The translations under genes and the position numbers were made by a program. The notes below the pieces were generated by a model. That model did no database searches. It was given only the letters and a program-made list of their open reading frames with translations, and was not told the origin of the DNA. Positions 12,235 to 23,250 of a stretch of 64,000 nt of DNA are shown here, one piece after another; the first letter of the stretch is position 1; each line of letters opens with the position of its first letter. The DNA comes from Amia ocellicauda (taxonomy: Eukaryota; Chordata; Actinopteri; Amiiformes; Amiidae). The DNA lies in the NCBI RefSeq assembly GCF_036373705.1, contig NC_089851.1:60249850-60313849 (forward strand), given 5' to 3'.

Positions 12235-12306
12235 GGGCTCGTCCTGGAGTTGAACCCAGGGCCTCTCACACCCTCAGCAAGAATCATACCCCTAGACCAA
12301 CGAGCC
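12235..12306 (-). pseudogene. tRNA-Pro-like pseudogene, B-type copy 11
   Basis: B-type with G33, in a 'catttcgtcc' half-unit. Confidence 0.78.
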
Positions 12307-12615
12307 AAGTTAACGGACAGTGTCGCAGTTTCTGCTGGGCAAGCGCGTAACTGATTGGGGCAGACCGGGAGACCTACGCTTACTGACTGATAGCATGGAC
12401 TGTAGCGCTGACGAGTCTTTCCAGAACGGTAACCGTATCCCCAGTGAGACAGCACTGAGAGCATGGTTCAGCAGGCCTGCAAACAACTGAAAAGAATGCC
12501 TCTCCTTTGGTGCAGCTCAGGTGTACAGGTTCAACAAAGGTCTCCATAACAAGCCGGTAAACCACATTTCGTCCTCCTCCTCCTCAACAACACACTACAT
12601 GTCCTCCTCCTCCTC

Positions 12616-12665
<50 letters not shown>

Positions 12666-12852
12666 CGACGAACTTGTAAAAACACATTTTCTTTAAAGAA
12701 AACAAAACACACAGATGGCAGTCTGACTTCCCATCACCTACACAGCCAACAGTATCTGAGGTTGAAAGACCTCCCTGGTGCAGAGGAGCCCAGAAGCCAA
12801 ACATCGAGATAGAACAAACGAACGCTTCAGAGAATGCAAAGCGGGGCCAAGC

Positions 12853-12924
12853 GGGCTCATCCGGGAGTTGAAACCGGGACCTCTCGCACCCGAAGCGAGA
12901 ATCATACCCCTAGACCAACGAGCC
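12853..12924 (-). tRNA. tRNA-Pro (CGG), A-type with B-box and acceptor changes
   Basis: G53-to-U and C67-to-U, as in the copy two units upstream. Confidence 0.63.
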
Positions 12925-13402
12925 AAGTTAACGGACGGTGTCGCAGTTTATGCTGGGCAAGCACGTAACTGCTTGGGGCAGACCGGGAGACCTACGCTCA
13001 CTGACTGATAGCATGGACTGTAGCGCTGAAGTGTCTTTCCAGAACGGTAACCGTATCCCCAGTGAGACAGCACTGAGAGCATGGTTCAGCAGGCCCGCAA
13101 ACAACTGAAAAGAATGCCTCTCCTTTGGTGCAGCTCAGGAGTACACGTTCAGCAAAGGTCTCCATAACAAGCCGGCAAACCACATTTCGTGCTCCTCCTC
13201 CTCCTCAACAACAACAACGAACTTGTAAAATACACATTTTCTTTAAAGAAAACAAAACACACAGATGACAGTCTGATTTCCCATCAGCTATACAGGCAAC
13301 AGTATCTGAGGTCGATAGCTCTCCCTTGTGCAGAGGAGCCCAGAAGCCAGCCTTCAAGAGCAAATGAACGAACACTTCGGTGACTGCAAAGTGGGGCCAA
13401 GT

Positions 13403-13474
13403 GGGCTCGTCCTGGAGTTGAACCCAGGGCCTCTCACACCCTCAGCAAGAATCATACCCCTAGACCAACGAGCC
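13403..13474 (-). pseudogene. tRNA-Pro-like pseudogene, B-type copy 12
   Basis: B-type with G33, in a 'catttcttcc' half-unit with the longest (CAA)n tract. Confidence 0.78.
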
Positions 13475-13782
13475 AAGTTAACGGACAGTGTCGCAGTTTC
13501 TGCTGGGCAAGCGCGTAACTGATTGGGGCAGACCGGGAGACCTACGCTTACTGACTGATAGCATGGACTGTAGCGCTGACGAGTCTTTCCAGAACGGTAA
13601 CCGTATCCCCAGTGAGACAGCACTGAGAGCATGGTTCAGCAGGCCTGCAAACAACTGAAAAGAATGCCTCTCCTTTGGTGCAGCTCAGGTGTACAGGTTC
13701 AACAAAGGTCTCCATAACAAGCCGGTAAACCACATTTCTTCCTCCTCCTCCTCAACAACACACTACATGTCCTCCTCCTCCT

Positions 13783-13783
13783 C

Positions 13784-13863
<80 letters not shown>

Positions 13864-13864
13864 C
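13783..13864. repeat. (CAA)n microsatellite, longest allele
   Basis: About 27 triplets, the longest in the array. It translates as poly-Thr on the plus strand and poly-Val on the minus strand, which creates spurious open frames. Confidence 0.95.
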
Positions 13865-14050
13865 GACGAACTTGTAAAAACACATTTTCTTTAAAGAAAA
13901 CAAAACACACAGATGGCAGTCTGACTTCCCATCACCTACACAGCCAACAGTATCTGAGGTTGAAAGACCTCCCTGGTGCAGAGGAGCCCAGAAGCCAAAC
14001 ATCGAGATAGAACAAACGAACGCTTCAGAGAATGCAAAGCGGGGCCAAGC

Positions 14051-14122
14051 GGGCTCGTCCGGGAGTTGAAACCGGGACCTCTCGCACCCGAAGCGAGAAT
14101 CATACCCCTAGACCAACGAGCC
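14051..14122 (-). tRNA. tRNA-Pro (CGG), A-type with B-box change
   Basis: G53-to-U copy with C67 kept. Confidence 0.65.
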
Positions 14123-14600
14123 AAGTTAACGGACGGTGTCGCAGTTTATGCTGGGCAAGCACGTAACTGCTTGGGGCAGACCGGGAGACCTACGCTCACT
14201 GACTGATAGCATGGACTGTAGCGCTGAAGTGTCTTTCCAGAACGGTAACCGTATCCCCAGTGAGACAGCACTGAGAGCATGGTTCAGCAGGCCCGCAAAC
14301 AACTGAAAAGAATGCCTCTCCTTTGGTGCAGCTCAGGAGTACACGTTCAGCAAAGGTCTCCATAACAAGCCGGCAAACCACATTTCGTGCTCCTCCTCCT
14401 CCTCAACAACAACAACGAACTTGTAAAATACACATTTTCTTTAAAGAAAACAAAACACACAGATGACAGTCTGATTTCCCATCAGCTATACAGGCAACAG
14501 TATCTGAGGTCGATAGCTCTCCCTTGTGCAGAGGAGCCCAGAAGCCAGCCTTCAAGAGCAAATGAACGAACACTTCGGTGACTGCAAAGTGGGGCCAAGT

Positions 14601-14672
14601 GGGCTCGTCCTGGAGTTGAACCCAGGGCCTCTCACACCCTCAGCAAGAATCATACCCCTAGACCAACGAGCC
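14601..14672 (-). pseudogene. tRNA-Pro-like pseudogene, B-type copy 13
   Basis: B-type with G33, in a 'catttcgtcc' half-unit. Confidence 0.78.
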
Positions 14673-14981
14673 AAGTTAACGGACAGTGTCGCAGTTTCTG
14701 CTGGGCAAGCGCGTAACTGATTGGGGCAGACCGGGAGACCTACGCTTACTGACTGATAGCATGGACTGTAGCGCTGACGAGTCTTTCCAGAACGGTAACC
14801 GTATCCCCAGTGAGACAGCACTGAGAGCATGGTTCAGCAGGCCTGCAAACAACTGAAAAGAATGCCTCTCCTTTGGTGCAGCTCAGGTGTACAGGTTCAA
14901 CAAAGGTCTCCATAACAAGCCGGTAAACCACATTTCGTCCTCCTCCTCCTCAACAACACACTACATGTCCTCCTCCTCCTC

Positions 14982-15028
<47 letters not shown>

Positions 15029-15215
15029 CGACGAACTTGTAAAAACACATTTTCTTTAAAGAAAACAAAACACACAGATGGCAGTCTGACTTCCCATCAC
15101 CTACACAGCCAACAGTATCTGAGGTTGAAAGACCTCCCTGGTGCAGAGGAGCCCAGAAGCCAAACATCGAGATAGAACAAACGAACGCTTCAGAGAATGC
15201 AAAGCGGGGCCAAGC

Positions 15216-15287
15216 GGGCTCATCCGGGAGTTGAAACCGGGACCTCTCGCACCCGAAGCGAGAATCATACCCCTAGACCAACGAGCC
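15216..15287 (-). tRNA. tRNA-Pro (CGG), A-type with B-box and acceptor changes
   Basis: G53-to-U and C67-to-U. Confidence 0.63.
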
Positions 15288-15765
15288 AAGTTAACGGACG
15301 GTGTCGCAGTTTATGCTGGGCAAGCACGTAACTGCTTGGGGCAGACCGGGAGACCTACGCTCACTGACTGATAGCATGGACTGTAGCGCTGAAGTGTCTT
15401 TCCAGAACGGTAACCGTATCCCCAGTGAGACAGCACTGAGAGCATGGTTCAGCAGGCCCGCAAACAACTGAAAAGAATGCCTCTCCTTTGGTGCAGCTCA
15501 GGAGTACACGTTCAGCAAAGGTCTCCATAACAAGCCGGCAAACCACATTTCGTGCTCCTCCTCCTCCTCAACAACAACAACGAACTTGTAAAATACACAT
15601 TTTCTTTAAAGAAAACAAAACACACAGATGACAGTCTGATTTCCCATCAGCTATACAGGCAACAGTATCTGAGGTCGATAGCTCTCCCTTGTGCAGAGGA
15701 GCCCAGAAGCCAGCCTTCAAGAGCAAATGAACGAACACTTCGGTGACTGCAAAGTGGGGCCAAGT

Positions 15766-15837
15766 GGGCTCGTCCTGGAGTTGAACCCAGGGCCTCTCAC
15801 ACCCTCAGCAAGAATCATACCCCTAGACCAACGAGCC
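15766..15837 (-). pseudogene. tRNA-Pro-like pseudogene, B-type copy 14
   Basis: B-type with G33. Confidence 0.78.
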
Positions 15838-16146
15838 AAGTTAACGGACAGTGTCGCAGTTTCTGCTGGGCAAGCGCGTAACTGATTGGGGCAGACCGGG
15901 AGACCTACGCTTACTGACTGATAGCATGGACTGTAGCGCTGACGAGTCTTTCCAGAACGGTAACCGTATCCCCAGTGAGACAGCACTGAGAGCATGGTTC
16001 AGCAGGCCTGCAAACAACTGAAAAGAATGCCTCTCCTTTGGTGCAGCTCAGGTGTACAGGTTCAACAAAGGTCTCCATAACAAGCCGGTAAACCACATTT
16101 CGTCCTCCTCCTCCTCAACAACACACTACATGTCCTCCTCCTCCTC

Positions 16147-16193
<47 letters not shown>

Positions 16194-16380
16194 CGACGAA
16201 CTTGTAAAAACACATTTTCTTTAAAGAAAACAAAACACACAGATGGCAGTCTGACTTCCCATCACCTACACAGCCAACAGTATCTGAGGTTGAAAGACCT
16301 CCCTGGTGCAGAGGAGCCCAGAAGCCAAACATCGAGATAGAACAAACGAACGCTTCAGAGAATGCAAAGCGGGGCCAAGC

Positions 16381-16452
16381 GGGCTCATCCGGGAGTTGAA
16401 ACCGGGACCTCTCGCACCCGAAGCGAGAATCATACCCCTAGACCAACGAGCC
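16381..16452 (-). tRNA. tRNA-Pro (CGG), A-type with B-box and acceptor changes
   Basis: G53-to-U and C67-to-U. Last of the nine B-box-altered copies; the strict alternation ends here. Confidence 0.63.
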
Positions 16453-16930
16453 AAGTTAACGGACGGTGTCGCAGTTTATGCTGGGCAAGCACGTAACTGC
16501 TTGGGGCAGACCGGGAGACCTACGCTCACTGACTGATAGCATGGACTGTAGCGCTGAAGTGTCTTTCCAGAACGGTAACCGTATCCCCAGTGAGACAGCA
16601 CTGAGAGCATGGTTCAGCAGGCCCGCAAACAACTGAAAAGAATGCCTCTCCTTTGGTGCAGCTCAGGAGTACACGTTCAGCAAAGGTCTCCATAACAAGC
16701 CGGCAAACCACATTTCGTGCTCCTCCTCCTCCTCAACAACAACAACGAACTTGTAAAATACACATTTTCTTTAAAGAAAACAAAACACACAGATGACAGT
16801 CTGATTTCCCATCAGCTATACAGGCAACAGTATCTGAGGTCGATAGCTCTCCCTTGTGCAGAGGAGCCCAGAAGCCAGCCTTCAAGAGCAAATGAACGAA
16901 CACTTCGGTGACTGCAAAGTGGGGCCAAGT

Positions 16931-17002
16931 GGGCTCGTCCTGGAGTTGAACCCAGGGCCTCTCACACCCTCAGCAAGAATCATACCCCTAGACCAACGAG
17001 CC
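16931..17002 (-). pseudogene. tRNA-Pro-like pseudogene, B-type copy 15
   Basis: B-type with G33. Confidence 0.78.
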
Positions 17003-17311
17003 AAGTTAACGGACAGTGTCGCAGTTTCTGCTGGGCAAGCGCGTAACTGATTGGGGCAGACCGGGAGACCTACGCTTACTGACTGATAGCATGGACTGTA
17101 GCGCTGACGAGTCTTTCCAGAACGGTAACCGTATCCCCAGTGAGACAGCACTGAGAGCATGGTTCAGCAGGCCTGCAAACAACTGAAAAGAATGCCTCTC
17201 CTTTGGTGCAGCTCAGGTGTACAGGTTCAACAAAGGTCTCCATAACAAGCCGGTAAACCACATTTCGTCCTCCTCCTCCTCAACAACACACTACATGTCC
17301 TCCTCCTCCTC

Positions 17312-17343
<32 letters not shown>

Positions 17344-17530
17344 CGACGAACTTGTAAAAACACATTTTCTTTAAAGAAAACAAAACACACAGATGGCAGT
17401 CTGACTTCCCATCACCTACACAGCCAACAGTATCTGAGGTTGAAAGACCTCCCTGGTGCAGAGGAGCCCAGAAGCCAAACATCGAGATAGAACAAACGAA
17501 CGCTTCAGAGAATGCAAAGCGGGGCCAAGC

Positions 17531-17602
17531 GGGCTCGTCCGGGAGTTGAACCCGGGACCTCTCGCACCCGAAGCGAGAATCATACCCCTAGACCAACGAG
17601 CC
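17531..17602 (-). tRNA. tRNA-Pro (CGG), A-type copy
   Basis: Canonical G53 and B box return here. The flank still has 'cgagatagaac', typical of the altered central units, so the restored tRNA and the flank have separate histories. Confidence 0.85.
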
Positions 17603-18080
17603 AAGTTAACGGACGGTGTCGCAGTTTATGCTGGGCAAGCACGTAACTGCTTGGGGCAGACCGGGAGACCTACGCTCACTGACTGATAGCATGGACTGTA
17701 GCGCTGAAGTGTCTTTCCAGAACGGTAACCGTATCCCCAGTGAGACAGCACTGAGAGCATGGTTCAGCAGGCCCGCAAACAACTGAAAAGAATGCCTCTC
17801 CTTTGGTGCAGCTCAGGAGTACACGTTCAGCAAAGGTCTCCATAACAAGCCGGCAAACCACATTTCGTGCTCCTCCTCCTCCTCAACAACAACAACGAAC
17901 TTGTAAAATACACATTTTCTTTAAAGAAAACAAAACACACAGATGACAGTCTGATTTCCCATCAGCTATACAGGCAACAGTATCTAGGGTCGATAGCTCT
18001 CCCTTGTGCAGAGGAGCCCAGAAGCCAGCCTTCAAGAGCAAATGAACGAACACTTCGGTGACTGCAAAGTGGGGCCAAGT

Positions 18081-18152
18081 GGGCTCGTCCTGGAGTTGAA
18101 CCCAGGGCCTCTCACACCCTCAGCAAGAATCATACCCCTAGACCAACGAGCC
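18081..18152 (-). pseudogene. tRNA-Pro-like pseudogene, B-type copy 16
   Basis: B-type with G33. The unit shares 'tatctagggtcg' and 'ttcagcaagcctgc' with the next unit. Confidence 0.78.
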
Positions 18153-18671
18153 AAGTTAACGGACAGTGTCGCAGTTTCTGCTGGGCAAGCGCGTAACTGA
18201 TTGGGGCAGACCGGGAGACCTACGCTTACTGACTGATAGCATGGACTGTAGCGCTGACGAGTCTTTCCAGAACGGTAACCGTATCCCCAGTGAGACAGCA
18301 CTGAGAGCATGGTTCAGCAAGCCTGCAAACAACTGAAAAGAATGCCTCTCCTTTGGTGCAGCTCAGGTGTACAGGTTCAACAAAGGTCTCCATAACAAGC
18401 CGGTAAACCACATTTCGTCCTCCTCCTCCTCAACAACACACTACATGTCCTCCTCCTCCTCAACAACAACAACAACAACAACAACGACGAACTTGTAAAA
18501 ACACATTTTCTTTAAAGAAAACAAAACACACAGATGGCAGTCTGACTTCCCATCACCTACACAGCCAACAGTATCTGAGGTTGAAAGACCTCCCTTGTGC
18601 AGAGGAGCCCAGAAGCCAAACATCGAGATAGAACAAACGAACGCTTCAGAGAATGCAAAGCGGGGCCAAAC

Positions 18672-18743
18672 GGGCTCGTCCGGGAGTTGAACCCGGGACC
18701 TCTCGCACCCGAAGCGAGAATCATACCCCTAGACCAACGAGCC
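18672..18743 (-). tRNA. tRNA-Pro (CGG), A-type copy
   Basis: Full A-type cloverleaf. A private change lies just 3' of the tRNA ('gccaaacggg'). Confidence 0.84.
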
Positions 18744-19221
18744 AAGTTAACGGACGGTGTCGCAGTTTATGCTGGGCAAGCACGTAACTGCTTGGGGCAG
18801 ACCGGGAGACCTACGCTCACTGACTGATAGCATGGACTGTAGCGCTGAAGTGTCTTTCCAGAACGGTAACCGTATCCCCAGTGAGACAGCACTGAGAGCA
18901 TGGTTCAGCAGGCCCGCAAACAACTGAAAAGAATGCCTCTCCTTTGGTGCAGCTCAGGAGTACACGTTCAGCAAAGGTCTCCATAACAAGCCGGCAAACC
19001 ACATTTCGTGCTCCTCCTCCTCCTCAACAACAACAACGAACTTGTAAAATACACATTTTCTTTAAAGAAAACAAAACACACAGATGACAGTCTGATTTCC
19101 CATCAGCTATACAGGCAACAGTATCTAGGGTCGATAGCTCTCCCTTGTGCAGAGGAGCCCAGAAGCCAGCCTTCAAGAGCAAATGAACGAACACTTCGGT
19201 GACTGCAAAGTGGGGCCAAGT

Positions 19222-19293
19222 GGGCTCGTCCTGGAGTTGAACCCAGGGCCTCTCACACCCTCAGCAAGAATCATACCCCTAGACCAACGAGCC
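19222..19293 (-). pseudogene. tRNA-Pro-like pseudogene, B-type copy 17
   Basis: B-type with G33. Shares both private variants of the preceding B unit. Confidence 0.78.
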
Positions 19294-19602
19294 AAGTTAA
19301 CGGACAGTGTCGCAGTTTCTGCTGGGCAAGCGCGTAACTGATTGGGGCAGACCGGGAGACCTACGCTTACTGACTGATAGCATGGACTGTAGCGCTGACG
19401 AGTCTTTCCAGAACGGTAACCGTATCCCCAGTGAGACAGCACTGAGAGCATGGTTCAGCAAGCCTGCAAACAACTGAAAAGAATGCCTCTCCTTTGGTGC
19501 AGCTCAGGTGTACAGGTTCAACAAAGGTCTCCATAACAAGCCGGTAAACCACATTTCGTCCTCCTCCTCCTCAACAACACACTACATGTCCTCCACCTCC
19601 TC

Positions 19603-19634
<32 letters not shown>

Positions 19635-19821
19635 CGACGAACTTGTAAAAACACATTTTCTTTAAAGAAAACAAAACACACAGATGGCAGTCTGACTTCC
19701 CATCACCTACACAGCCAACAGTATCTGAGGTTGAAAGACCTCCCTGGTGCAGAGGAGCCCAGAAGCCAAACATCGAGATAGAACAAACGAACGCTTCAGA
19801 GAATGCAAAGCGGGGCCAAGC

Positions 19822-19893
19822 GGGCTCGTCCGGGAGTTGAACCCGGGACCTCTCGCACCCGAAGCGAGAATCATACCCCTAGACCAACGAGCC
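19822..19893 (-). tRNA. tRNA-Pro (CGG), A-type copy
   Basis: Full A-type cloverleaf with intact T-stem. Confidence 0.85.
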
Positions 19894-20371
19894 AAGTTAA
19901 CGGACGGTGTCGCAGTTTATGCTGGGCAAGCACGTAACTGCTTGGGGCAGACCGGGAGACCTACGCTCACTGACTGATAGCATGGACTGTAGCGCTGAAG
20001 TGTCTTTCCAGAACGGTAACCGTATCCCCAGTGAGACAGCACTGAGAGCATGGTTCAGCAGGCCCGCAAACAACTGAAAAGAATGCCTCTCCTTTGGTGC
20101 AGCTCAGGAGTACACGTTCAGCAAAGGTCTCCATAACAAGCCGGCAAACCACATTTCGTGCTCCTCCTCCTCCTCAACAACAACAACGAACTTGTAAAAT
20201 ACACATTTTCTTTAAAGAAAACAAAACACACAGATGACAGTCTGATTTCCCATCAGCTATACAGGCAACAGTATCTAAGGTCGATAGCTCTCCCTTGTGC
20301 AGAGGAGCCCAGAAGCCAGCCTTCAAGAGCAAATGAACGAACACTTCGGTGACTGCAAAGTGGGGCCAAGT

Positions 20372-20423
20372 GGGCTCGTCCTGGAGTTGAACCCAGGGCC
20401 TCTCACACCCTCAGCAAGAATCA
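20372..20423 (-). pseudogene. Truncated B-type tRNA-Pro pseudogene
   Basis: The 3' two thirds of the B-type sequence is present. The 5' part of the tRNA and the adjoining spacer are missing: 'aagaatca' joins directly to 'gacctacgctta'. The deletion is about 84 bp compared with other B units and explains the shorter distance to the next A unit. Confidence 0.85.
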
Positions 20424-20876
20424 GACCTACGCTTACTGACTGATAGCATGGACTGTAGCGCTGACGAGTCTTTCCAGAACGGTAACCGTATCCCCAGTGA
20501 GACAGCACTGAGAGCATGGTTCAGCAGGCCTGCAAACAACTGAAAAGAATGCCTCTCCTTTGGTGCAGCTCAGGTGTACAGGTTCAACAAAGGTCTCCAT
20601 AACAAGCCGGTAAACCACATTTCGTCCTCCTCCTCCTCAACAACACACTACATGTCCTCCTCCTCCTCAACAACAACAACAACAACAACAACAACGAACT
20701 TGTAAAAACACATTTTCTTTAAAGAAAACAAAACACACAGATGGCAGTCTGACTTCCCATCACCTACACAGCCAACAGTATCTGAGGTTGAAAGACCTCC
20801 CTGGTGCAGAGGAGCCCAGAAGCCAAACATCGAGAGAACAAACGAACGCTTCAGAGAATGCAAAGCGGGGCCAAGC

Positions 20877-20948
20877 GGGCTCGTCCGGGAGTTGAACCCG
20901 GGACCTCTCGCACCCGAAGCGAGAATCATACCCCTAGACCAACGAGCC
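20877..20948 (-). tRNA. tRNA-Pro (CGG), A-type copy
   Basis: Full A-type cloverleaf with intact T-stem. The following half-unit is a mosaic: A-type spacer leads into a B-type 'ctacatgtcc' tract without a complete B unit. Confidence 0.84.
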
Positions 20949-21455
20949 AAGTTAACGGACGGTGTCGCAGTTTATGCTGGGCAAGCACGTAACTGCTTGG
21001 GGCAGACCGGGAGACCTACGCTCACTGACTGATAGCATGGACTGTAGCGCTGAAGTGTCTTTCCAGAACGGTAACCGTATCCCCAGTGAGACAGCACTGA
21101 GAGCATGGTTCAGCAGGCCCGCAAACAACTGAAAAGAATGCCTCTCCTTTGGTGCAGCTCAGGAGTACACGTTCAGCAAAGGTCTCCATAACAAGCCGGC
21201 AAACCACATTTCGTCCTCCTCCTCCTCAACAAAACACTACATGTCCTCCTCCTCCTCAACAACAACAACAACGAACTTGTAAAAACACATTTTCTTTAAA
21301 GAAAACAAAACACACAGATGGCAGTCTGACTTCCCATCACCTACACAGCCAACAGTATCTGAGGTTGAAAGACCTCCCTGGTGCAGAGGAGCCCAGAAGC
21401 CAAACATCGAGAGAGAACAAACGAACGCTTCAGAGAATGCAAAGCAGGGCCAAGC

Positions 21456-21527
21456 GTGCTCGTCCGGGAGTTGAACCCGGGACCTCTCGCACCCTAAGCA
21501 AGAATCATACCCCTAGACCAACGAGCC
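21456..21527 (-). tRNA. tRNA-Pro-like (AGG), last copy of the array
   Basis: The anticodon loop is TTAGGGT, giving AGG with U33 present, unlike every other copy. The anticodon stem CTTGC/GCGAG has one U-G pair. The acceptor end reads ACGAGCAC, so G1 faces A72. The T-arm and B box are intact. It may be closest to the ancestral AGG gene, or a decayed edge copy. Confidence 0.68.
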
Positions 21528-21590
21528 AAGTTAACGGACGGTGTTGCAGTTTCTGCTGGGCAAGCACGTAACTGCTTGAGGCAGACCCTC

Positions 21591-22100
21591 ACCTGATCAC
21601 CACACGTGGTTACACTTTAAGAAGGGGTGAGTTTAAGGTCATCGGTAACATCACAAAGGTTGGCAGCATTTTACATGAATATGTAAAGTAAAAAACACAC
21701 ACTACATGTAAATAAGCCATACTACTTGTTTAGTGTATGTAAGCTCGTTCTGTAATCATACATCATCCATACTAGTATTTAATAATTTAATTAACTATAC
21801 ACAAACTACTTGATCAATTCACTCTTGTTACCGTGTAATTACAGTGCAAGTAAATTGTAATAATTGTAGCGTTGTATATTGGGCCATATTTTACATGTAA
21901 CAATATATTTCATATTTGTCCAATTAATGTACATTTGTTTTTGTTTTTTTTAGCTGGTACCAAAACATTGGTCTCTGGAATTAAAAGGTCGGAAATTGGA
22001 AGAACTATTAATGACAAATGAATGACCGCTGATACAAGTAAATAGTGTTTCCTCAAATCTAAAGTGAGACCTTTTTGAATGAATCTGTAATACATGCCCT
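21591..22100. other. AT-rich flank of the tRNA array; possible short exon
   Basis: No repeat family recognised. A good splice-acceptor-like stretch (pyrimidine run then 'tttttttag') ends near 21,953. It is followed by about 70 bp open in two frames, one reading LVPKHWSLELKGRKLEEL then a stop near 22,020. Too short to call a gene; an exon remnant is possible. Confidence 0.3.
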
Positions 22101-22103
22101 ATA

Positions 22104-23250
22104 CACTCACCTAAAGGATTATTAAGAACACCTGTTCAATTTCTCATTAATGCAATTATCTAACCAACCAATCACATGGCAGTTGCTTCAATGCATTTAG
22201 GGGTGTGGTCCTGGTCAAGACAATCTCCTGAACTCCAAACTGAATGTCTGAATGGGAAAGAAAGGTGATTTAAGCCATTTTGAGCGTGGCATTGTTGTTG
22301 GTGCCAGACGGGCCGGTCTGAGTATTTCACAATCTGCTCAGTTACTGGGATTTTCACGCACAACCATTTCTAAGGTTTACAAAGAATGGTGTGAAAAGGG
22401 AAAAACATCCAGTATGCGGCAGTCCTGTGGGCGAAAATGCCTTGTTGATGCTAGAGGTCAGAGGAGAATGGGCCGACTGATTCAAGCTGATAGAAGAGCA
22501 ACTTTGACTGAAATAACCACTCGTTACAACCGAGGTATGCAGCAAACCATTTGTGAAGCCACAACACGTACAACCTTGAGGCGGATGGGCTACAACAGCA
22601 GAAGACCCCACCGGGTACCACTCATCTCCACTACAAATAGGAAAAAGAGGCTACAATTTGCACAAGCCTGGTCTGATGAGTCTCGATTTCTGTTGAGACA
22701 TTCAGATGTCAGAGTCAGAATTTGGCGTAAACGGAATGAGAACATGGATCCATCATGCCTTGTTACCACTGTGCAGGCTGGTGGTGGTGGTGTAATGGTG
22801 TGGGGGATGTTTTCTTGGCACACTTTATGCCCCTTAGTGCCAATTGGGCATCGTTTAAATGCCACGGCCTACCTGAGCATTGTTTCTGACCATGTCCATC
22901 CCTTTATGACCACCATGTACCCATCCTCTGATGGCTACTTCCAGCAGGATAATGCACCATGTCACAAAGGTCGAATCATTTCAAATTGGTTTCTTGAACA
23001 TGACAATGAGTTCACTGTACTAAACTGGCCCCCACAGTCACCAGATCTCAGCCCAATAGAGCATCTTTGGGATGTGGTGGAACGGGAGCTTTGTGCCCTG
23101 GATGTGCATCCCACAAATCTCCATCAATTGCAAGATGCTATCCTATCAATATGGGCCAACATTTCTAAAGAATGCTTTCAGCACCTTGTTGAATCAATGC
23201 CACGTAGAATTAAGGCAGTTCTGAAGGCAAAAGGGGGTCAAACACCAAGT
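22104..23250 (+). mobile_element. Tc1/mariner element (DD36E-type), 3' end missing
   Basis: The left end CACTCACCTAAAGGATTATT follows a TA dinucleotide and matches the terminal repeat of a common fish/vertebrate Tc1 group. The transposase frame starts at 22,252. No inverted copy of the end is found downstream. Element similarity stops soon after the GGGGGTCAAACACC segment near 23,250, where AT-rich DNA begins. The copy is therefore 3'-truncated and could not move as it stands. Confidence 0.88.

Larger units (their letters stand above)
1..21590. repeat. Tandem array of ~1.15-kb dimeric units carrying tRNA-Pro sequences
   Basis: About 18 units with start-to-start distances of roughly 1,141-1,198 bp fill this stretch. 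It begins outside the window on the left and ends near 21,590 at 'gaggcagaccctc'. Each unit is two related half-units (A and B, about 575 bp). Each half-unit holds a minus-strand tRNA-Pro-like sequence, a shared spacer of about 270 bp (from 'gtgtcgcagttt' to 'aaaccacatttcg'), a (TCC)n-(CAA)n tract, the palindrome TTTTCTTTAAAGAAAA and a segment running from 'cacacagatg' to 'gaggagcccagaagcca'. Copies are nearly identical, with local variants shared by neighbours, which indicates recent unequal exchange or conversion. The many 60-140-residue open frames here are translations of this repeat and not genes. Confidence 0.97.

Noticed and set aside
20-21571. More than a hundred open frames of 60-140 codons across the first array, including poly-Val and poly-Thr proteins
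   Set aside because: They are the same few translations of the tandem repeat on both strands, crossing tRNA and microsatellite sequence; none has coding features or a known domain.
1-21590. 5S or other rDNA repeat
   Set aside because: Unit size is plausible for a 5S array, but no 5S sequence is present; the only RNA-like parts are tRNA-Pro.
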